Below, piece by piece: positions 1-6,613 of a stretch of 7,861 bases of DNA (position 1 is its first letter; every line of letters starts with the position of its first letter). The position numbers were made by a program, and so were the translations under genes. The notes beneath the pieces are model-generated. The model did no database searches. It saw nothing but the letters and a program-made list of their open reading frames with translations, and was not told where the DNA came from. Source of the DNA: Rhodothermia bacterium (lineage in GTDB: Bacteria; Bacteroidota; Rhodothermia; Rhodothermales; JABDKH01); NCBI GenBank assembly GCA_018679295.1, contig JAHHLP010000369.1, forward strand, positions 1 through 7,861. The letters run 5' to 3'.

Positions 1-794
1 GCTCCGAGTGCTCCGAGTGCCCCTGCCTCGGTAGGCGTAGCGACGCCGGCAAAGATGCTGCCGAGAACGATGAGTATCAGCGCAAGTGGAGGCAGCATCA
101 CAAAGGTCACGCGGCGGACAAGAACCATCCCCCTTTCGGCCCGCTCTGACTTAGGAAGACTGGGGGCCTTCTCCGGACTCACAAAAGCCACGCCCATGGC
201 ATACAGGGCGTAGAGGCTAGCCAGGATTAGTCCCGGGACAAGGGCCCCTATGAAAAGATCTCCCACGGAGATACCGAGCTGATCTGCGAGAACGACCAAG
301 ACCACGCTCGGGGGGATGATCTGACCCAGCGTACCGGAAGCGGTTATCACACCGGCCGATAGCTCGCGCGAATAGCCGTATCGGAGCATGACCGGCAGTG
401 ATATCATACCCATGGCCACGACGGAGGCCCCCACGACGCCGGTGGCTGCAGCAAGGAGCGCACCCACAAAGACGACAGCAATAGCCAGTCCCCCACGCAT
501 CGCCCCAAAAAGAACGCCTATGGTCGTCAATAAGTCTTCGGCAAGGCGCGACTTCTCGAGCATGGAGCCCATGAAGATGAAGAATGGAACGGCCAAGAGC
601 ACATAGTTTGACATGATGCCGAAGGTCCTCTCTGGCATCGCAAGCAACAGGCCGAGATCCAGGACCCCCATCTCAACGCCGAGGAATGCGAAGAAGAGAG
701 CTGTTCCTCCGAGGGCAAAGGCCACAGGATAACCTGAGAAGATCAGGACGAGCGCGCCGACGAACATCAGTGGACCCAGCCAATCACCGCTCAT
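1..794 (-). CDS. TRAP transporter large permease subunit (DctM type), partial, C-terminus off the left edge
   Basis: This is the large membrane subunit of a tripartite ATP-independent periplasmic (TRAP) transporter. It forms the ion-coupled translocation channel in the inner membrane for a ligand delivered by a periplasmic binding protein. I translated 264 complete codons from the ATG at 794. Hydrophobic segments fill most of the chain. Family signatures are GYPVAFALGG (21-30), GASVVAMGMISLPVMLRYGYS near 122-142, the stretch ending GQIIPPSVVLVVLADQLG (157-174), and ATPTEAGALGALG (252-264), which is typical of DctM proteins. The family is usually about 430 residues or more, so roughly 60% is present. 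The start overlaps the stop of the upstream small subunit in an ATGA, which fits translational coupling. The N-terminal pattern resembles the FcbT3 (mannitol/chloroaromatic-type) branch. That is a family resemblance only, and the substrate cannot be read from it. Confidence 0.95.
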   Translation of the reverse strand, partial: MSGDWLGPLMFVGALVLIFSGYPVAFALGGTALFFAFLGVEMGVLDLGLLLAMPERTFGIMSNYVLLAVPFFIFMGSMLEKSRLAEDLLTTIGVLFGAMRGGLAIAVVFVGALLAAATGVVGASVVAMGMISLPVMLRYGYSRELSAGVITASGTLGQIIPPSVVLVVLADQLGISVGDLFIGALVPGLILASLYALYAMGVAFVSPEKAPSLPKSERAERGMVLVRRVTFVMLPPLALILIVLGSIFAGVATPTEAGALGALG

Positions 795-1369
795 AGGTGA
801 CCCGCCTCAGACAATCTGTCGGCCGCCTCATCGTTCCCACCCTCGTCCCGGATGATTGCGATTTGGCGGATCAGCATGGAGATGCCCTGCACGATCAGCA
901 GTACGAATGCAACGGGTATAACCGTCTTGATCGGATATCGCGGCAGCCCCCCGGGGTCAGGCGAGACCTCCATGACCGCCCACGAGTTGCGCACTGCCGG
1001 CCACGAGACAATCAGCATGAGAATGCAGAACGGGAAGAGAAACAGGATCGTGCCCAGCAACGTGACCCACGCTTGTCCTTTCTTCGACAGTCTCCCGTAG
1101 AAGACATCGACCCGAACGTGTGCATCGTGCTTGAGCGTGTAGGCAGCTCCGAGCAGGAACACGACCCCGAAGAAATACCACTGAAGCTCGATATAGAAAT
1201 TCGAGCTTAGACCGAGGCCCGTATATCGGTCGAGGTACCGTACTACGGCGTTGTAACTTCCGATGATCACCGCGAACAACGTCAACCAGTACACGATCCG
1301 TCCCGTGCGCTCGCTGAAGCGATCGATCGAAGATGCTACTCTAAGCCAGAATTGCATCACCCCTCTCAT
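791..1369 (-). CDS. TRAP transporter small permease subunit (DctQ type)
   Basis: This is the small integral-membrane subunit that pairs with the large DctM subunit of a TRAP transporter. The 192-residue protein has four hydrophobic segments, at about 24-44, 60-80, 100-124 and 147-168. DctQ-family features are ELQWYFFG (61-68), HVRVDVFY (84-91), and the SPDPGGLPRYPIKTVIPVAF stretch (136-155) leading into the last helix. It resembles the FcbT2 branch, in agreement with its partner. The stop lies inside the ATGA that starts the large subunit. The start is uncertain: the ATG at 1369 has no clear ribosome site, whereas the in-frame ATG at 1357 (MQFWLRV) is preceded by GAGAGGGGTG, a good Shine-Dalgarno match, so the real protein may be 188 residues. 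No binding-protein gene lies upstream, so it must be beyond the left edge or elsewhere. Confidence 0.93.
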   Translation of the reverse strand: MRGVMQFWLRVASSIDRFSERTGRIVYWLTLFAVIIGSYNAVVRYLDRYTGLGLSSNFYIELQWYFFGVVFLLGAAYTLKHDAHVRVDVFYGRLSKKGQAWVTLLGTILFLFPFCILMLIVSWPAVRNSWAVMEVSPDPGGLPRYPIKTVIPVAFVLLIVQGISMLIRQIAIIRDEGGNDEAADRLSEAGHL

Positions 1370-1520
1370 TGATTCATTGTTTTAAGGTACGTATCGACAA
1401 GGCGGATTCGCTTGAAGGCAGCTCGTTGTACGTTGCGGGGGCTCCAGACAGGCGAGTGCATGAATGCCCGAAGCTGTAAGTTCCAATATCAACGGTTCTA
1501 CATTGACCCGGATTAAGAAA
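1370..1520. promoter_or_regulatory. Divergent intergenic region between the TRAP operon and the DUF885 lipoprotein gene
   Basis: The transporter genes (minus) and the lipoprotein gene (plus) are transcribed away from each other across about 150 bases, so promoters for both should lie here. I found no convincing -35/-10 pair on either strand. The lipoprotein frame is open upstream to an ATG at 1464, but the residues this would add do not look like part of a signal peptide, so I treat 1464-1520 as leader. A short palindrome TACGTA lies at 1388-1393 and could be part of an operator, but a six-base palindrome is expected by chance. Confidence 0.4.
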
Positions 1521-3281
1521 ATGACCTTCAGACGAATCATTGCAACCGGTGGCTGTGTGTGCCTCATGGCCGTCGGTACGGGCTGCGAGCAATCGATTGA
1601 TTCTTCAGCCGACGCAGTTCAACGTGCCGATGAAATTGCAGCAGAATACGTGGACGCCTACTACCATCAGTTTCCAGAGGAAGCTTATGAGGTTGGCTAT
1701 CCCGAGACGCCAATGGATCGATTTGGCGACCGAAGCCAGGAAGCTCTTGCTGAATGGCAGGCGCAGGAAGACGCGTGGTTGTCGGAGCTTCAGCAAATGG
1801 GAATCGAGCGGGTCCGCGGGACGGCTGCAGAGCTTGCGTTCTCTTTTGCTTCGTGGCGGCTTCAGGCCAGTGTTGACAAGCGCGTGTGCCGGCAAGATCT
1901 CTGGAACGTCAGTCCGACGTTCAACGGTTGGCAGGCCATTATTCCCGCGACACTTAGCCAGCAGCCGGTGGATACGCCGGAAGCTCGCGCGGATGCGCTG
2001 GCGAGGATTAGGGATTTACCGCGATACATTGATACCGAAGTGAGCAATCTCAAGACAGGGCTGGAGCAGGGATACTCTGCACCGCGGTCCAACGTCGACG
2101 CGGTGCTTCGACAGATTCAGAATATTCTCGACTCCAGTCCGAAAGACTCCCCCTTCTACGATCCCGCGGAGCGAGCCGCCAACGCAGAGTTCGCAGGACA
2201 ATACGAAACGGTGTTGAGTGACGCAGTGTACCCGGCCGTTCAGCGATATCACGACTTCCTTGCTAACGAGTATCGGCCTGCTGCCCGCACGGCGATTGCT
2301 GTCACGGCGGACCCGGGCGGCGAGGCGTGTTATGCCGCGATGATCCGATTCAATACGTCCCTCAATCTCTCGCCAGAACAGATTCACGAGAACGGTCACG
2401 AACAGATGGCCCGCATCGAAGCCGAGGTGCGAGAGATCGGGAGGCGAAGCTTCGGCCTCGAAGACCCGAAAGAACTCTTCCAGCTGGTCCGGACCGACAG
2501 CCGCTATACATTTGAATCCGGAGATGAGGTACTCGCTTACGCTCGAGCGGCCGTCGATCGCGGCAAGAGAGCGGTGCCGGACTGGTTCGGCTTCATACCT
2601 GAAGCCGAAGTCATCGTCAGACCATTTCCTGAGTTCATGAAGCGATCTGGCGGCGGCTTCTACAGTGCCGGTGCTACCGATGGCAGCCGGCCCGGAACGT
2701 ATGAACTCGGGATCTATCGCCCTGAAACAATCAGTAAGGCGGGCATCGAGGCGACTGCATTTCACGAAACATACCCTGGACACCACATGCAGGTCTCTGT
2801 CGGCCTTGAACGGGCGGGGCTGCATCCCGTCCTGAAGTACTTCTTCTTCTCCGGAAGCGGTGAAGGCTGGGCGTTATACACAGAGCGACTGGCGGACGAG
2901 ATGGGACTCTACTCATCCGACGTTGATCGACTGGGCTTATTGTCTAATGAGGCGCTGCGGGCAGCACGGCTGGTTGTTGATCCCGGGATGCACGCGTTGG
3001 GGTGGTCGCGACAGCAGGCGATCGACTATATGCTAGATCATACTGCAGAGTCCGAGAACTCGATCGTGTCGGAGGTGGACAGATACATTGCCACTCCGGC
3101 GCAGGCCACGGCCTATATGACCGGAAGTTCCGAAATCCGACGCCTGAGGCACAAAGCCGAAGCGGAAATGGGAGACCGGTTCGACATCAAGGTCTTCCAC
3201 GACAAAATTATCGAGGACGGAACAGTGACCCTCGGAATGCTTCGCGACAAGATCCAGAAATGGATAGACGAAGGCGTGTAA
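1521..3281 (+). CDS. DUF885-family predicted zinc-metallopeptidase-like lipoprotein
   Basis: The protein belongs to the DUF885 family (PF05960, COG4805), which has gluzincin-like metal-binding motifs but few characterised members. Starting at the ATG at 1521 gives 586 residues with a lipoprotein-like signal: basic TFRR, a hydrophobic stretch, then GTGC with Cys22 as the likely lipidated residue. The box is loose (Gly at -3), and Cys12 and Cys14 also lie in the hydrophobic part. Glu follows the Cys, so the inner-membrane-retaining Asp is absent. The metal-site motif HETYPGHH is at 415-422 and the second conserved motif GEGWALY begins at 447, with Glu448 the probable third ligand. DGSRPGTYELGIY before the HE motif is also typical of the family. 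An ATG at 1464 in the same frame would bury the signal peptide behind 19 extra residues. Likely role: an envelope-anchored peptidase or hydrolase; the substrate is unknown. It is divergent from the TRAP genes and convergent with rarA. Confidence 0.9.
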   Translation: MTFRRIIATGGCVCLMAVGTGCEQSIDSSADAVQRADEIAAEYVDAYYHQFPEEAYEVGYPETPMDRFGDRSQEALAEWQAQEDAWLSELQQMGIERVRGTAAELAFSFASWRLQASVDKRVCRQDLWNVSPTFNGWQAIIPATLSQQPVDTPEARADALARIRDLPRYIDTEVSNLKTGLEQGYSAPRSNVDAVLRQIQNILDSSPKDSPFYDPAERAANAEFAGQYETVLSDAVYPAVQRYHDFLANEYRPAARTAIAVTADPGGEACYAAMIRFNTSLNLSPEQIHENGHEQMARIEAEVREIGRRSFGLEDPKELFQLVRTDSRYTFESGDEVLAYARAAVDRGKRAVPDWFGFIPEAEVIVRPFPEFMKRSGGGFYSAGATDGSRPGTYELGIYRPETISKAGIEATAFHETYPGHHMQVSVGLERAGLHPVLKYFFFSGSGEGWALYTERLADEMGLYSSDVDRLGLLSNEALRAARLVVDPGMHALGWSRQQAIDYMLDHTAESENSIVSEVDRYIATPAQATAYMTGSSEIRRLRHKAEAEMGDRFDIKVFHDKIIEDGTVTLGMLRDKIQKWIDEGV

Positions 3282-3337
3282 GTGTCGCCCGACGGCTTGA
3301 ATCAGGCTGCACGGAACGGCTATAAAAGTGGGCGGAG
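3282..3337. other. Short convergent intergenic spacer (DUF885 lipoprotein gene end / rarA end)
   Basis: Two convergent genes end 56 bases apart. No canonical intrinsic terminator (GC-rich stem followed by a T run) is visible on either strand. A 9-base perfect inverted repeat pairs TCGCCCGAC (3285-3293) with GTCGGGCGA (3353-3361), but the loop is 59 bases and one arm lies inside the rarA coding end, so its role as a terminator is doubtful. Confidence 0.35.
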
Positions 3338-4717
3338 TCAGTTGGATCCTTGGTCGGGCGAACTGTATTTCTCCAACCGCTTCCTCAGCCCATCTTGTTG
3401 GTCTCTCTCGCGCCATCGAGAGAGCCGTTCCGAAACTCGCTTCTCGAATCCTATGTCTGACGGTTGATAGAAGTAGACGCCCTGCATCTCGTCCGGCAGG
3501 TACTGCTGCGGTACGTAGTGATCCCGGTACGCATGCGGATACAAATATCCTTTACCGTGGCCGAGCGCCTCGCCGTCCCGATTACCATCCTTCAGTGGGG
3601 CAGGAACGTCGCCCGATCGCTCCTTCTGGACATAGTTGAGGGCCTCGAAGTAGGCCATCGTGGAATTTGATTTGGGCGCGGTAGCCAAATAGAGGCAGCA
3701 CTCGGCCAGCAGAAACTGTCCCTCTGGCAGTCCCACGTAGTCAAATCCCTGTGCGCACGAGGCCACCATTCTGATCGCGTCGGGGTCTGCCATGCCGACA
3801 TCCTCTGCCGCGAAAATGTACATACGGCGGAAGATGTAACGAGGGTCTTCTCCGGCGTAAACCATTCTCGCCATCCAGTATAGAGCAGCATCGGGATCCG
3901 AGCCGCGAAGGCTTTTGATGAAGGCGCTGATGGTATCGAAATGTGCATCGCCCTCCTTGTCATATAGGACGGCTCGTCGTTGTATGGAATCTTCCGCAAC
4001 CTCCAGCGTCACCCGTACAGATCCGTCCGGGGCAGGCGGTGTCGTTTCGACCGCGAGCTCGAGAGCATTGAGGAGCGACCGGGCGTCACCGTTTGCTGTG
4101 CTGATGAGATGCCTGGCGGCCTCTTCGTCGACTCGCACTGCGAGTTTGCCGTAGCCACGCTCCTTGTTCTTCAGCGCTGATGCGAGCACGGCTTCGAGAT
4201 CACTGGACTCCAGCGGCTTCAGTTCGAAGACCCGACTACGGCTCACAAGTGCTTTGATAACCTCGAAGTACGGGTTCTCCGTTGTGGCACCGATGAAGAC
4301 CACTGTTCCGTTTTCGACATGAGGGAGAAGTGCGTCTTGCTGGGCCTTGTTGAAGCGATGCACTTCATCCACGAACAGAATTGTCCGTCGCTGGTGATGC
4401 CGCAGCAGCGTTTTCGCATTATCGATGGCCTGTCGGATATCCCGCACGCCGGCAAGGACCGCGTTGAGGGTTACGAACGCGGATGCGGTATGAGCGGCGA
4501 TGATTCGCGCGAGGGTTGTCTTGCCGGTTCCGGGGGGACCGTACAGTATTAGAGATGTGACGCGGTCGGCCTCGACGGCTCTACGGAGCAGCTTGCCGGG
4601 TCCGAGCACGTGCTTCTGACCCACGAATTCATCGATGGTTGTGGGCCGCAATCGATCTGCCAGTGGTGCGCTCTTCTGGCGGAAAGACTCGGCTGCATCC
4701 TCAAACAGATCGTTCAT
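3338..4717 (-). CDS. rarA: Replication-associated recombination protein A (RarA/MgsA), AAA+ ATPase
   Basis: RarA is a cytoplasmic AAA+ ATPase of the clamp-loader/RuvB-like group (MgsA in E. coli, related to eukaryotic Mgs1/WRNIP1) that acts on DNA at stalled or damaged replication forks. The 459-residue product is close to the E. coli length (about 447). Visible motifs are an N-terminal LADRLRPTTIDEFVGQ (19-34), Walker A GPPGTGKTT (60-68), Walker B ILFVDEVHRF (113-122), sensor 1 GATTENP (143-149), and Arg160/Arg162 in SRSRVFEL as arginine-finger candidates. The C-terminal half carries the family's AEDVGMADP and YLYPHAY-type stretches of the tetramerisation region. The frame stays open upstream to 4885, but those 56 residues are low-complexity and unlike the family. 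MNDLFEDA from the ATG at 4717 is the usual RarA beginning. No strong Shine-Dalgarno precedes it. It lies 151 bases after the glycosylase-like gene on the same strand, so co-transcription is possible. Confidence 0.96.
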   Translation of the reverse strand: MNDLFEDAAESFRQKSAPLADRLRPTTIDEFVGQKHVLGPGKLLRRAVEADRVTSLILYGPPGTGKTTLARIIAAHTASAFVTLNAVLAGVRDIRQAIDNAKTLLRHHQRRTILFVDEVHRFNKAQQDALLPHVENGTVVFIGATTENPYFEVIKALVSRSRVFELKPLESSDLEAVLASALKNKERGYGKLAVRVDEEAARHLISTANGDARSLLNALELAVETTPPAPDGSVRVTLEVAEDSIQRRAVLYDKEGDAHFDTISAFIKSLRGSDPDAALYWMARMVYAGEDPRYIFRRMYIFAAEDVGMADPDAIRMVASCAQGFDYVGLPEGQFLLAECCLYLATAPKSNSTMAYFEALNYVQKERSGDVPAPLKDGNRDGEALGHGKGYLYPHAYRDHYVPQQYLPDEMQGVYFYQPSDIGFEKRVSERLSRWRERDQQDGLRKRLEKYSSPDQGSN

Positions 4718-4868
4718 GGCGAATACGCGATAAATGTACCCGGAGGGTACGACGACCGCTGTGTTGAGGTTCGTGCTGGCAGCGGCGGCTTTGGTGCAGG
4801 GCGAGGGTGGGCGGTAATTTGAAGTGGGGAGGAGGAGTGGTGGCCCCCTTGCGAAGCCAATTTCCCAC
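4718..4868 (-). promoter_or_regulatory. Leader/intergenic region upstream of rarA
   Basis: This 151-base spacer separates the glycosylase-like gene from rarA and probably holds a rarA promoter or the leader of a read-through transcript. No clear -35/-10 pair is visible. It contains a perfect 6-base-pair hairpin at 4736-4750 and, further upstream, a strongly strand-skewed tract (4799-4843) that is G-rich on the plus strand and C-rich on the sense strand of rarA. Confidence 0.35.
4736..4750. repeat. Perfect short inverted repeat (hairpin) in the rarA leader
   Basis: GTACCC-GGA-GGGTAC is a perfect 6-base-pair inverted repeat with a 3-base loop. It ends 18 bases before the rarA start on the minus strand, where the ribosome site would be expected. 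It could be an operator or a leader hairpin that limits translation. No T run follows on the minus strand, so it is not an intrinsic terminator. It is short enough to be chance. Confidence 0.45.
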
Positions 4869-5534
4869 CTAGGAGATCCCCCCAAACACCTCCGTCATAC
4901 CTTGCTCGAAACGTACGGCCCCTCCCTGCGAAGGATGTCGTACATACCGGCTCTCGATGCCGGCCCATCCAAGCTGCTGCTCCGCCTTTCGGCCCAACGC
5001 AACCACCTCAACGGGACCTGCCGCATCGACAATCGCCGCCGTTACTTCGATGAACGAGCGCAACTCACTGGTACGCGGCGTCCGAATCGTCGTCGGCTCA
5101 CCCTCCCGATGAGGGTGCAACGGAAAAGCATTCCAGACAAAAAACCTCGGAAAAAATCGGAGCATTACCCGCCAGAATATCCCGGCGCTGTACTCAGAGT
5201 ATGCATCAGATGCTCGCGAGGTCTTCCTACCGTCAACCGGGAAAGAGACATCCAATAGCTGTGACTCACTAGTAATCGGCACCCCACTGAAACGACAGCC
5301 CCACGGACCAGGAGCCTCAGCAACAACCACCACCCTCGGCGTCGATGCCACGGTTCTAACGTAAGACTCCAGGTTCAACCTGCGCAGCCGCGGCGCGTCG
5401 TCAAGGTCCAGATCAGAATTGCAGTCACGATATGGATTGAACACATCTGCGCCTGACGGAACAGCAAATACCCCGTCCTCGAATATCCTCATAACGGACC
5501 GACCCCATCTGGTGTCGGCTTGCGAATTGGTCAC
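4869..5534 (-). CDS. Uracil-DNA glycosylase superfamily protein
   Basis: The 221-residue product has the layout of the uracil-DNA glycosylase superfamily (PF03167-like), which removes uracil or other damaged bases to begin base-excision repair. A hydrophobic strand VVVVAEAPGPWGCRFSG (68-84) ends in the EAPG loop, which matches the first catalytic/base-binding motif. FVWNAFPLHPH (132-142) holds Asn135 as a base-recognition candidate. VVALGRKAEQQL (177-188) is the strand and helix before the last motif, and HPSQGG (200-205) replaces the more common HPSP. Only two cysteines (38 and 80) are present, so the [4Fe-4S] cluster of families 4 and 5 is absent. The GTG start at 5534 overlaps the stop of the channel gene (GTGA) and has GGTGA upstream as a ribosome site; an alternative ATG at 5492 would drop 14 residues. 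Activity and base preference cannot be assigned. It could be an inactive or differently specific member. Confidence 0.82.
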   Translation of the reverse strand: MTNSQADTRWGRSVMRIFEDGVFAVPSGADVFNPYRDCNSDLDLDDAPRLRRLNLESYVRTVASTPRVVVVAEAPGPWGCRFSGVPITSESQLLDVSFPVDGRKTSRASDAYSEYSAGIFWRVMLRFFPRFFVWNAFPLHPHREGEPTTIRTPRTSELRSFIEVTAAIVDAAGPVEVVALGRKAEQQLGWAGIESRYVRHPSQGGAVRFEQGMTEVFGGIS

Positions 5535-6370
5535 AACCGCTCACCACATCTCTTGCAGAAGATCGCGTCCAGATCATGACCCCCGCTGCCGCAGCCGGAA
5601 CAGGCCATGATCTCGGGGTGCCGCCCTCCCGTCCGGGTCAGCTCTGCTGTCACGATCCCCGTCGGAACGGCGATGATGCCGTATCCCATGATCATGACGA
5701 CCGCAGCAAGCGCCTGTCCAAGGCCCGTCTGCGGAGAGATGTCCCCGTATCCAACAGTCGTCAGAGTCACGATGGCCCAATAGATGCCGCGCGGTATGCT
5801 GGTGAATCCGTTCTCCGCTCCCTCGACCAAATACATCAGTGACCCAAGAATGACCACAAGAATCAGAACCGCCGATATGAAGATCGCAATCTTGTGACGA
5901 CTCGACCGAAGCGCACGAATAAGAACGTCCGCCTCGGAAAGAAACTGAGCGAGCCGAAGCACGCGGAAAACCCGCAGAATCCTGAGCAGGCGAATCACCA
6001 GGAGAAACTGCGCCCCAGGGACCAGCAAGCTGATATATGTCGGTATCGTGCCCAACAGGTCTACAAGTCCGTAAAAGCTGCCGACATATCGCAGTCGCTT
6101 TTGAGCGCAGAAAACCCTCAGCGTGTACTCGATCGTGAATATCACCGTGAAAACCCATTCGGCAACAAACAGCTCGTAGGCAAAGCGCGCCCTGATCGAC
6201 TCCACACTCTCAAGCATGACCGCCACTACGCTCAGACTGATCACGATGATGACAGCAAGATCGAAGCGACGACCATAAGGAGTGTCGACGCCGAAGATTA
6301 CCTCATTCAATCGCCCACGCAATCCGGGCATCGACGCGTAGTGTTTGGGGGGGACATTTTTCAGCATCAT
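5531..6370 (-). CDS. Voltage-gated-type potassium channel with C-terminal zinc ribbon
   Basis: This is a six-transmembrane ion channel of the inner membrane, 279 residues long. S1 is at about 38-54 and S2 at 68-86, with Glu81 and Arg85. S3 is at about 99-117 with Asp104. S4 contains RLLRILRVFRVLRL with arginines every third residue (127, 130, 133, 136, 139), the classic voltage sensor. S5 is at about 160-183. The pore loop carries the potassium selectivity filter TTVGYGD (204-210), and S6 (219-242) contains VPTG in place of the eukaryotic PVP. After S6 a short tail holds Cys257, Cys260, Cys272 and Cys275 in a CxxC...CxxC zinc-ribbon arrangement. The start at 6370 is preceded by CGGAG at good spacing; ATG 6367 is an alternative. 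It likely conducts potassium in response to membrane potential. The stop overlaps the glycosylase-like gene. It is divergent from citrate synthase. Confidence 0.95.
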   Translation of the reverse strand: MMLKNVPPKHYASMPGLRGRLNEVIFGVDTPYGRRFDLAVIIVISLSVVAVMLESVESIRARFAYELFVAEWVFTVIFTIEYTLRVFCAQKRLRYVGSFYGLVDLLGTIPTYISLLVPGAQFLLVIRLLRILRVFRVLRLAQFLSEADVLIRALRSSRHKIAIFISAVLILVVILGSLMYLVEGAENGFTSIPRGIYWAIVTLTTVGYGDISPQTGLGQALAAVVMIMGYGIIAVPTGIVTAELTRTGGRHPEIMACSGCGSGGHDLDAIFCKRCGERL

Positions 6371-6424
6371 TCTTGCTCCGTAGAATTCAACCGCAAAGGT
6401 AAAGACGTGATGGCCCTAGCGACC

Positions 6425-6441
6425 CGGCCGAAGGGCGGCCG
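6425..6441. repeat. CGGCCG inverted repeat with 5-base loop
   Basis: Two copies of the self-complementary CGGCCG flank AAGGG, giving a 6-base-pair stem (or a pair of identical sites) between the divergent channel and citrate synthase genes. It may be an operator, but in GC-rich DNA it can also be chance. There is no T run next to it, so it is not a terminator. Confidence 0.35.
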
Positions 6442-6556
6442 ATCGTAGGCGACGGCGGGGATTCACCGACACAAGTTTCAGTAAATAACATCTCAAAAAA
6501 GGGGCGCCTCGGAACGGGGCAGCCGCCACAACCTTCTTATCTTCACGCGGTGGAGA

Positions 6557-6585
6557 TTGAAAGCGCTTCCCCAACATGCGATATT
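6557..6585 (+). promoter_or_regulatory. Possible sigma70-type promoter for citrate synthase
   Basis: TTGAAA (6557-6562) is followed after a 17-base spacer by GATATT (6580-6585), a reasonable -35/-10 pair about 28 bases before the citrate synthase start. It would leave a leader of about 22 bases containing the ribosome site GGAGAGGAG (6602-6610). The -10 matches TATAAT at four of six positions, so this is only a candidate. Confidence 0.3.
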
Positions 6586-6613
6586 GGATGGGTGAAATCT
6601 CGGAGAGGAGCAT

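Larger units (their letters stand above)
6371..6613. promoter_or_regulatory. Divergent promoter region between the channel gene and citrate synthase
   Basis: The region is 243 bases long and should hold promoters for both flanking genes. For the channel (minus strand), TACCTTTG reads from 6401 to 6394, matching the TAnnTTTG -7 element known from Bacteroidota, but I see no matching TTG at the expected distance upstream. A GC-rich inverted repeat CGGCCG-AAGGG-CGGCCG lies at 6425-6441. Nothing resembling an RNA gene or a further coding region is visible. Confidence 0.45.

Noticed and set aside
1..22. Tandem GCTCCGAGT repeat at the left edge
   Set aside because: It is explained by the coding sequence: the large TRAP subunit reads GALGALG here, a normal family motif.
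1464..1520. Longer start for the DUF885 protein at the ATG at 1464
   Set aside because: It would place 19 residues before the lipoprotein-type signal peptide, which begins properly at the ATG at 1521.
2016..2825. A 269-codon open frame on the minus strand inside the DUF885 lipoprotein gene
   Set aside because: It lies wholly opposite a well-supported gene with conserved metal-site motifs, its translation has no recognisable domain, and such frames arise from the codon bias of the real gene.
4718..4885. Upstream in-frame extension of rarA by 56 residues
   Set aside because: The added residues are low-complexity and proline/alanine-rich, overlap the end of the glycosylase-like gene, and do not resemble RarA; MNDLFEDA from 4717 is the normal family beginning.
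5894..6448. A 184-codon open frame on the plus strand opposite the channel gene
   Set aside because: Its translation is highly charged and repeat-free with no domain, and the opposite strand encodes an unmistakable channel with TVGYGD and an S4 segment.
6487..6545. Possible terminator or small RNA around the A-run and GGGGCGCC stretch
   Set aside because: No stem of useful length followed by a T run could be built on either strand.
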